Shown here piece after piece: positions 58,437 to 64,000 of a stretch of DNA of 64,000 bases. Source of the stretch: Bradyrhizobium sp. CSA112 (GTDB lineage Bacteria; Pseudomonadota; Alphaproteobacteria; Rhizobiales; Xanthobacteraceae); the NCBI RefSeq assembly GCF_029051645.1, contig NZ_JAACFS010000015.1, forward strand, positions 95,271 to 159,270, read 5' to 3'. How positions within the stretch are numbered: position 1 is the stretch's first letter; the number at the start of each line of letters is the position of its first letter. The notes beneath the pieces were generated by a model. That model worked only from the letters and a program-made list of their open reading frames with translations. It searched no databases and had not been told where the DNA came from. The translations under genes and the position numbers were made by a program.

Positions 58437-59879
58437 CTAGCGGACGATGCGTCCCAGGATGCGCGCGGCCTGATCGATCTCCTTTTCATTCCATGCCGCG
58501 AAGCCGAGAAACAGGCCGTGCTCACCTGTCCTGTGATACAGCATGCTCGACAGCGGACGGCTGACGACGCCCGCTTCGAGCAGCCGCGCTGACAGTTGCC
58601 GGTCGTTCGCCGGCCCGTTGCATCGCGCCAGCAGTTGCATTCCGCCGGCGGGGGCTTCGACGCTGAGACGGTCGCCGGCTTCCGCGGCCAGCGCCCGCAG
58701 CATGCGGTCGCGGCGGCCTTTATAGAGCCGCGTCATTTTTCTGATGTGGCCGAGATAGGCGCCTGAACTGATGAACTCAGCCAGCGCTTCCTGCATCGCG
58801 ACCGGCGTCAACATGCCCATGTGACGCTGCGCCAGTTCGAAGGTCTCGACGAGCGCTTCGGGCACGACGACATAGCCGATACGGATGTCCGCATAGGTCG
58901 ATTTCGAGAAGGTGCCGAGATAGAAAATGCGCGGCGACGGCGTGAGCCCCTGCAGCGCGGCCACGGGGCGCGCTTCGTAGTGGAATTCGCCGTCATAGTC
59001 GTCCTCGATGATGCAGGCGCCTGCCGCGTCGGCGTAGCGAAGAAGCTCGAGGCGGCGGCCGATCGGCATCAGCCGGCCGGTCGGGTACTGGTGCGAAGGG
59101 GTGACGAAGATCAGGCGAGGGGCGTGCTTGCGGGAGCCGACCGTCATGCCCTGCGCGTCGAGCGGAATGGCGGAGACGATGGCGCCGGCCTCCCGCAGCG
59201 CGACGTGGGCGCCGCCATAGCCGGGGCTTTCGATCCAGGCGTGATCGCCCCGCTCGAGCAGCGCACCAGCGACCAGCGTCAGGCCGGCCTGGGCGGTCGG
59301 CACGATCAGGATCTGGGCCGGCTCGGCCTTGATCCCGCGATGAACCGCCAGATGCTGCAACAGTGCCTGCTGCAGCGGCGGATGGTTGATGGATCTGTCC
59401 CGCCGCGACAATGCGTTTCGCGCTGCGCGCCGCAGGCAGCGGCTCCAGAGGTCGTGCGGAAATTCCCGCTCATCCGCCAGCCCCGGCTGAAACGGCCGCG
59501 GATGCCCGGCATGGACAGGCGGCCAGTTCACTTGTGGCAGTCCGCGCGCCCAGGATGACAGTTTCAAACGGCCGGCCGCCGCGCGGTTGCCCTGCAATGG
59601 AGGCTTGCCGCCGTCCAGAGACAGGCCTTTCGCCACCGCCGGACGACGACCGGCCGAAAGGCTCAGATAGCCTTCCGCGGCCAATTGCTCGATCGCCAAC
59701 GAAACGGTGTTGCGCGACACGTCGAGCGATTGCGCCAGACGCCGGCTCGACGGCAACCGCCGGCCGGGCGCGAGTCGTCTGCCCGTGATCAACCCTCGCA
59801 ACTGGTCGGTGAGCTGGCGTGTCAGCGTCTCGCCGCCGTCTCGCGACAGATGGAGCATCCCGGGCAGCAGCTCGTCCAT
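58437..59879 (-). CDS. MocR/PdxR-type GntR regulator with an aminotransferase-like domain
   Basis: The product is 480 residues from M-D-E-L-L-P-G-M-L-H. The N-terminal winged helix (about 18-80) has L-P-S-S-R-R-L-A-Q-S-L-D-V-S-R-N-T-V-S-L-A. The C-terminal part resembles fold-type I aminotransferases, with the PLP-binding Lys in F-S-K-S-T and E-D-D-Y-D-G-E-F. Such regulators respond to PLP or amino-acid-like ligands. It is divergent from an EamA transporter gene, and repeats of A-C-T-G-G type between the two genes fit a MocR operator. Confidence 0.92.
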   Translation of the reverse strand: MDELLPGMLHLSRDGGETLTRQLTDQLRGLITGRRLAPGRRLPSSRRLAQSLDVSRNTVSLAIEQLAAEGYLSLSAGRRPAVAKGLSLDGGKPPLQGNRAAAGRLKLSSWARGLPQVNWPPVHAGHPRPFQPGLADEREFPHDLWSRCLRRAARNALSRRDRSINHPPLQQALLQHLAVHRGIKAEPAQILIVPTAQAGLTLVAGALLERGDHAWIESPGYGGAHVALREAGAIVSAIPLDAQGMTVGSRKHAPRLIFVTPSHQYPTGRLMPIGRRLELLRYADAAGACIIEDDYDGEFHYEARPVAALQGLTPSPRIFYLGTFSKSTYADIRIGYVVVPEALVETFELAQRHMGMLTPVAMQEALAEFISSGAYLGHIRKMTRLYKGRRDRMLRALAAEAGDRLSVEAPAGGMQLLARCNGPANDRQLSARLLEAGVVSRPLSSMLYHRTGEHGLFLGFAAWNEKEIDQAARILGRIVR

Positions 59880-59880
59880 A

Positions 59881-59930
59881 ACTGGCTCTGTTGTTTTGCC
59901 AAGACTGGTTCTTTTGTTAGGGCCAGTTGA
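59881..59930. promoter_or_regulatory. Probable MocR operator with repeated ACTGG sites
   Basis: ACTGGCTCTGTTGTTTT at 59881 and ACTGGTTCTTTTGTTAG at 59904 are direct repeats 23 bp apart. A facing CCAGT lies at about 59923. The spacing of about two turns suits binding of a MocR dimer, and the sites lie in the 94-base gap between the divergent genes. Sites of this general ACTGG/CCAGT kind are known for MocR proteins. Confidence 0.65.
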
Positions 59931-59973
59931 AAGGCTAGGCAAGGCGGATCGGGACCATGACGGGACGTGTTAA

Positions 59974-60897
59974 ATGGCGGATCGGCTTTCAACCCGCCGC
60001 GCGGCGGTGCTACTCGCCATGGTCGTGCTGGCGTGGGGGACGAGCTGGCCGGTGACGAGGATGGTCGTGCACGACATGCCGCCGCTGTGGGCAACGGCGC
60101 TGCGCTGCATGATCGCCGCCGCCACGCTCGCGCCGCTGTTGTGGGCGCAGGGGCAGTTCATCATTCCAAGGCGCGGCGATCTGCCGGTCGTCTTCTGCAC
60201 CTCGATCCTGCATCTGGTGGCGTTTTCGGCGCTGGTCGCGTCGGGGCTGCAATTCGTGCCGGCAGGCAGGGCGATCGTGCTCGGCTATACCACGCCGCTA
60301 TGGGTCGCGATCGGCGCCGCGATGTTACTGTCGGAGCCCATCACGCGGCGGCGTGCGATCGGTATCGGCTGCGGTTTGGCGGGCCTTGCGGTCATCTTCA
60401 ATCCACAGACGCTGAACTGGGGTGACCGCAACGCGCTGTCCGGCAGCGGCCTGATTCTGCTCGCTGCATTCTGCTGGGCCGGCAACATCGTCTATGTCCG
60501 GGCACACAAATGGATCTCGACGCCCTTCCAGCTCGTGTTTTGGCAGGTACTGCTGGCGGCGGCGCTGCTCTCGACCATTGCCTGGATCACGGAAGGCGCG
60601 CCGCGCATCGTGTGGACCAGCCGTCTCGCCGCCCTTCTGCTCTATAGCGGGATCGTCTGCACAGCGTTCGCCAACTGGGCGATGACGATGGTGAACCGGA
60701 GCCTGCCCGCCGTCACCACCTCGCTGTGGCTGCTGGCGACGCCGCTGCTCGGCATCATCAGCGCAACCGTGATGTTGAACGAGCCGCTCGAGCCGTCGCT
60801 GTTTCTGGCGATGACATTGATCATCGGCGGCATCGCGCTTGGCACCGTCACGGGCGGAAGGCGGCAATGGACGGTGCGCGTCAAGCCAGCGTCCTAG
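59974..60897 (+). CDS. EamA-family (DMT) transporter
   Basis: A 307-residue inner-membrane protein with ten predicted helices in two EamA repeats: W-G-T-S-W-P-V-T-R near residue 20, and A-F-C-W-A-G-N-I-V-Y-V-R in the second half. Family members export amino acids, purines or related metabolites. It is divergent from a MocR regulator, so its expression is probably controlled by that protein and its ligand. It overlaps the convergent gene at 60894 by four bases. Confidence 0.92.
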   Translation: MADRLSTRRAAVLLAMVVLAWGTSWPVTRMVVHDMPPLWATALRCMIAAATLAPLLWAQGQFIIPRRGDLPVVFCTSILHLVAFSALVASGLQFVPAGRAIVLGYTTPLWVAIGAAMLLSEPITRRRAIGIGCGLAGLAVIFNPQTLNWGDRNALSGSGLILLAAFCWAGNIVYVRAHKWISTPFQLVFWQVLLAAALLSTIAWITEGAPRIVWTSRLAALLLYSGIVCTAFANWAMTMVNRSLPAVTTSLWLLATPLLGIISATVMLNEPLEPSLFLAMTLIIGGIALGTVTGGRRQWTVRVKPAS

Positions 60898-61544
60898 TTC
60901 GCTACGAAATACCAATCCTTGTCGTAGCGGACGAGCCGGCTCGGCGGCTTGTCCTCGAACTCGAAGAATTTTTTGGGATCGCCGCCCGGCGGCACGTGCA
61001 GGAAGCCGGTGAAATAGTGCTTTAGGCCGCGCGAGGTCAAGAACAGCACATAGGTGCCTTCGTCGGTCTGATCGACGACGATGTCGTTGCCGCCTGCGGA
61101 AACGTTGGGCTCGCGGTCGCCGAGCGCGATCAGGTTTTCATTGTGGCTGACATTCGGCTTGAGTTCGCCGGCCGCGACCCGCGCCACGATCCGTTCGCGA
61201 TTCTGCCGGTGCCAGTGGAAATTCTGCTGCAGGGCAATCTCGTGCAGAGGGGCATAGACGAGGACGGCGAGCGCCAGGGCGCAGACCAGGAAGGGAAGAG
61301 CGAATTTCACGCCGCCGTTCCGGATGCGAAGCAGCAGCGTCGCCGACCATAGGGCGCAACCGCAGAACAGCAGTGCCACCAGCGGAATGATTGCGAGCAG
61401 GACGAAGCCGGAAGGCCAGTCCGCCATCGACAGTTCGAAGATCGCGACTGACAGCGTGACCGCCGAAACCAGCGCTGCCGCCGCCAGCGCGGTGCGGACC
61501 GACGGCCCGGCCGCGGCCGTCGTCGCTGGTGTCGATCCCCCCAT
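60894..61544 (-). CDS. Membrane protein of unknown function with a C-terminal soluble part (216 aa)
   Basis: Three hydrophobic segments lie in the first 115 residues (A-L-V-S-A-V-T-L-S-V, L-L-A-I-I-P-L-V-A-L-L-F and L-P-F-L-V-C-A-L-A-L-A-V-L). The rest is soluble with D-I-V-V-D-Q-T-D-E-G-T-Y-V-L-F and R-L-V-R-Y-D-K-D-W-Y-F-V-A-N. The soluble part resembles nothing I recognise. It probably faces the periplasm. It converges on the EamA gene. Confidence 0.75.
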   Translation of the reverse strand: MGGSTPATTAAAGPSVRTALAAAALVSAVTLSVAIFELSMADWPSGFVLLAIIPLVALLFCGCALWSATLLLRIRNGGVKFALPFLVCALALAVLVYAPLHEIALQQNFHWHRQNRERIVARVAAGELKPNVSHNENLIALGDREPNVSAGGNDIVVDQTDEGTYVLFLTSRGLKHYFTGFLHVPPGGDPKKFFEFEDKPPSRLVRYDKDWYFVAN

Positions 61545-61680
61545 GGCCCTGCTGTTCCGCTCCGCTATTTGCCTGGTTCCGGGGTTACCTGCCGAGGCTT
61601 AACGCGCCGTTAACCATATCAGCCCCAACAATAACCCCAGAGGATGGTCCGCCGCCACGGTAGGACGGGACCGCAAGCCG

Positions 61681-61938
61681 ATGGGCATGAAAATGGATCT
61701 GGACCGCTATTTTGGCAAAACCCCCGCGACCCTCGAGGAGATCAGGCGGCGGGTGATGTTTGCGCTCGATCGGCATCCGTTGTGCCGCGGTATCGAATTC
61801 GACGTCGTCAGCATGCCCCGCAACCGCAAGAGCAACTGGACCGTCACCCTGCAGGCGGTCGCCCCCGACGCCGTGTGGGAGGCGTCCGATATCGTGGCGG
61901 ATATCCAGGAGGCCTACGAACTGGCCGCGGCGGCCTGA
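61681..61938 (+). CDS. Small conserved-looking cytoplasmic protein (85 aa)
   Basis: It starts at ATG 61681 (or ATG 61687), reading M-D-L-D-R-Y-F-G-K-T-P-A-T-L-E-E-I-R-R-R-V-M-F-A. R-N-R-K-S-N-W-T-V-T-L-Q-A-V is in the second half. An N-terminal helix followed by strands. No known family recognised; no signal peptide. Confidence 0.72.
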   Translation: MGMKMDLDRYFGKTPATLEEIRRRVMFALDRHPLCRGIEFDVVSMPRNRKSNWTVTLQAVAPDAVWEASDIVADIQEAYELAAAA

Positions 61939-62054
61939 TTCCGATTCGTTTCGGGCGATTTCCCCAGCTTTTCGATCGCGTTACGGCTGCGATCGGCATC
62001 GTAATGCCTCAATTGTCATCCAGTTTTCGGCAAAAGGGCCAAACGTCGGCGGGA

Positions 62055-62744
62055 ATGGAGACCTTTTTGACCAAAACGATGACGATCGTCGCACTGATCT
62101 GCTTTCTCGTGGTCGGCGCCGCCGCCACCGCGATTCTCGGCCGCGACAGCGTACCTGCGGCGCAGCCCCAACTGGCCTCTGCCCCCGCTGCTGCCGTTCA
62201 GACGCCGGTGTCGAACAAGGAAAGCAAGAAGGACCGGCTTGCCGTCGTGAGCTACGCGACTGCGGCCTTTGAGCCGCCCCAAACCACCGCTGCGCTAAGC
62301 GAGCCGTTGCGTCAGGCCTATGCGTCGACCGCCCCTGTCGATATCGGGCTGCCGAAGGAAGTTGCGCCGCCTGCCGCGGCACAGGCCGCCCCGCCGCCGA
62401 AGCCCAAGGCCGTCGCCAAGCCGCAGCCGCAGCAGAAAAACTACGCGCTGCTCAGCGACGTCCAGATCGCAGGAATCAAGGACCGCCTGAAACTCTCTGC
62501 GTCGCAGGAGTACTACTGGCCGCCGGTGGAAACCGCGCTGCGCGCCGTTGCCCGCAAGATTCACGCGGGCCGCCAAGCCAATCCGAATGCATCAGGGGTG
62601 CAGATCGATCCCGAATCCGCGGAAGTGCAGCAGTTGAAATCGGCGGCGATGCCGCTGCTGTTCCAGTTGCGTGAAGATCAGAAGAGCGAAGTCCGCACGC
62701 TCGCGCGCATCATCGGCCTGGAAAAAGTCGCCGCGATGATCTGA
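62055..62744 (+). CDS. Membrane-anchored or exported protein of unknown function (229 aa)
   Basis: The ATG at 62055 follows GGCGGGA and is followed by T-K-T-M-T-I-V-A-L-I-C-F-L-V-V-G-A-A-A-T-A-I-L, an N-terminal anchor. An Ala/Pro/Gln/Lys-rich low-complexity part (about 30-140) leads to a helical C-terminal domain with L-L-S-D-V-Q-I-A-G-I-K-D-R-L-K-L-S-A-S-Q-E-Y-Y-W and R-T-L-A-R-I-I-G-L-E. The helical region has an L-S-x-x-Q-like pattern but I cannot name a family. Probably periplasmic. Confidence 0.75.
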   Translation: METFLTKTMTIVALICFLVVGAAATAILGRDSVPAAQPQLASAPAAAVQTPVSNKESKKDRLAVVSYATAAFEPPQTTAALSEPLRQAYASTAPVDIGLPKEVAPPAAAQAAPPPKPKAVAKPQPQQKNYALLSDVQIAGIKDRLKLSASQEYYWPPVETALRAVARKIHAGRQANPNASGVQIDPESAEVQQLKSAAMPLLFQLREDQKSEVRTLARIIGLEKVAAMI

Positions 62745-62851
62745 GCTGCGAGCGCTGCGATGGCAGCGCCGCCAGTTCCAGTTTTCACACAGTGACGTGC
62801 AGGAACATCGGTCCAGTCCACGCGTTGCCGCGCGGACGAGGGAGCCGAATT

Positions 62852-63553
62852 ATGCGGACGTCGACCGCTTATTTTGCAGGGGTGGGAACCGTGGTCGTGG
62901 CGGTCGCCGCAGGTCTCGGCGGTGGATATCTGGCCGCGAACATCGTGAGCCCACCTGTACAGACGGTTTCCAAGTTGGAACGCAGAATGTCGGCGGAGCC
63001 GATACCCGTCTCTACGGCGCCAGCGGAGCCGGTGACTTATGCAACTGCGCCGGCCGCGACTAATTCGCCTCCCGCGCCCGCACAGGAACAGCAGCAAGCA
63101 AAGCCTCAAGCCCAACCACAGCCACAAGCAGAGGCGGCAGCGCCCGCTGCCAATGCTCCGCATAGCGAAGAAAAGACCGCCGACAACGTAGCGGCCGTGC
63201 AACCCGCGCAGTCACATCCGCAACCTTCAAAGCCCGCCGAACAGGCCGACGAAAAGACCACCGCGTCTCGGGAAGCCAGGACCAGCGACGTCGACATGAA
63301 GCGGGCGGCTGCCGAAAGGCGGCGCGCCGAAAGGCGACAACAGTGGACAGACAAGCGCCGATGGAAGCAGCCCCGTGAGCAGGAGGTCGATGTCATCGAG
63401 GAGAGAGTCCGCGAAGTGACCGAGCCGCGGCGGATCAGAATTCGGGAAGAAGGCGAGCCGAGGGAATTCGGCGAGCGCAGGCGAAGGGACATCTTCGCCG
63501 AGCCGGTGAGAAGCGAAATGCCCCGGATCAGGCTGTTCGGTCAGGATGATTGA
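62852..63553 (+). CDS. Exported or anchored low-complexity protein, basic C-terminus (233 aa)
   Basis: The ATG at 62852 has GAGGGAG upstream. An N-terminal hydrophobic segment (G-T-V-V-V-A-V-A-A-G-L-G-G-G-Y-L-A) is followed by a long Ala/Pro/Gln-rich region (about 50-135). The C-terminus is strongly charged: A-A-E-R-R-R-A-E-R-R, R-E-V-T-E-P-R-R-I-R-I-R-E-E and R-R-R-R-D-I-F. The structure suggests an envelope-linked protein with a basic tail. I do not recognise a family. Confidence 0.72.
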   Translation: MRTSTAYFAGVGTVVVAVAAGLGGGYLAANIVSPPVQTVSKLERRMSAEPIPVSTAPAEPVTYATAPAATNSPPAPAQEQQQAKPQAQPQPQAEAAAPAANAPHSEEKTADNVAAVQPAQSHPQPSKPAEQADEKTTASREARTSDVDMKRAAAERRRAERRQQWTDKRRWKQPREQEVDVIEERVREVTEPRRIRIREEGEPREFGERRRRDIFAEPVRSEMPRIRLFGQDD

Positions 63554-63678
63554 TGCTTTTGCGGCGAGCGCAATGTTGGAGCGTGATGAGAATGTCATCG
63601 CGCTCCTTTTGTTTGGACATGATCGCCGGGTGAGCGTTTTCCGGCGAGAAGGCCGGTAGCGACTTTCCCGATGATGGG

Positions 63679-63915
63679 TTAGCCGCCGCGCGATTCCACC
63701 ACCTTGCGGCAGCCTTCCGATAACTGCGCCTTGTTCGCGCGCAGGCAAGCATTCATCTGCGGCGGCTTGCCGACATGCTCGGCGCAGAATTTTCCGGCAT
63801 CCGAACGGCAGGCCATCTGCTCCTGCGGGGTGGGTCCGGATTGGGCCTGGGCGAGCGAGCCGGCGGCGAGCGACAGGATCAGCGCGGCGGCCGCGACGGG
63901 GATCGATTTCATCAT
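63679..63915 (-). CDS. Small exported cysteine-rich-repeat protein (78 aa)
   Basis: It starts M-M-K-S-I-P-V with a signal peptide ending A-Q-A-Q. The mature part has four cysteines in A-C-R-S-D-A-G-K-F-C and A-C-L-R-A-N...G-C-R-K-V, matching small periplasmic proteins with a cysteine-rich repeat. AAAGGTG is ahead of the start. Its role is unknown. Confidence 0.82.
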   Translation of the reverse strand: MMKSIPVAAAALILSLAAGSLAQAQSGPTPQEQMACRSDAGKFCAEHVGKPPQMNACLRANKAQLSEGCRKVVESRGG

Positions 63916-64000
63916 GAATCACCTTTCGACGATGATGGAGGGTTGAAAGCGCGTGGAAGCTCGTCGAGGCTGCGCCGTCGGTCCATGCCATGTTCATGGG

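Overview
The window is high-GC chromosomal DNA that looks like Bradyrhizobium or a close relative (Nitrobacteraceae, Alphaproteobacteria). The evidence is the gene order murA - DUF2948 - hisD - UPF0262 - low-molecular-weight phosphatase - maf - yacG, an ndvA-type cyclic glucan exporter, a TrcR (DUF1013) regulator, a minCDE operon, a TAXI-type TRAP transporter, and several families of palindromic intergenic repeats. No rRNA operon, phage, complete insertion sequence or CRISPR array was seen. The identification comes from reading the sequence only; no database was searched.

Layout. 1-5870: end of an alpha/beta hydrolase gene, then a conserved block for peptidoglycan precursor synthesis (murA), histidine synthesis (hisD) and housekeeping (UPF0262, phosphatase, maf, yacG), closed by tRNA-Phe(GAA). 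5871-14900: a more accessory stretch. It has a TetR regulator divergent from an SDR / quinone-oxidoreductase / SDR cluster with a paired palindromic operator between them, a TTG-started serine hydrolase, a CHRD-RTX secreted protein, a YciE/F-like ferritin-fold protein, small orphan proteins and a PilZ protein. 15000-22300: aldo/keto reductase, PaaI thioesterase, CoA-pyrophosphatase NUDIX, a Bug-type binding protein, exported proteins of unknown role and a degenerate receiver-EAL protein. 22600-32500: TAXI-TRAP uptake system, SDR, membrane protein, TPR/LprI protein, a frameshifted gene, propionyl-CoA synthetase and small proteins. 32650-41280: a phnA remnant, SemiSWEET, trcR, ispH-thrB-rnhA, peroxiredoxin, DUF924, fadD and a D-Ala-D-Ala carboxypeptidase. 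41480-52200: ndvA, an NMT1-like binding protein, hisE with a tandem-repeat tail, a DedA-like protein, nitronate monooxygenase, a FabG-like SDR, a thioesterase, and a two-gene unit of a membrane protein and a LivK-like binding protein. 52800-64000: minCDE, a second nitronate monooxygenase, a large MscS channel, a MocR regulator divergent from an EamA exporter, and a run of small exported or membrane proteins.

How the genes work together. The clearest functional units are minCDE (placement of the division site), TAXI binding protein plus fused TRAP permease (organic-acid-type uptake), ispH-thrB-rnhA (overlapping or nearly touching genes), MocR/EamA (regulator and divergent transporter with repeat operators) and TetR/SDR cluster. 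Two genes carry single-base frameshifts (quinone oxidoreductase near 8600; a gene of unknown family near 29484), and two short gene ends are all that remains of a phnA-like gene and an acyl-CoA synthetase.

I found no clearly new multi-gene system. The best leads are the TetR-controlled dehydrogenase cluster with its paired operator and a tyrosine-less SDR, the degenerate REC-EAL protein, the 12-bp minisatellite inside hisE, and the binding-protein/membrane-protein pair at 50005-52191.
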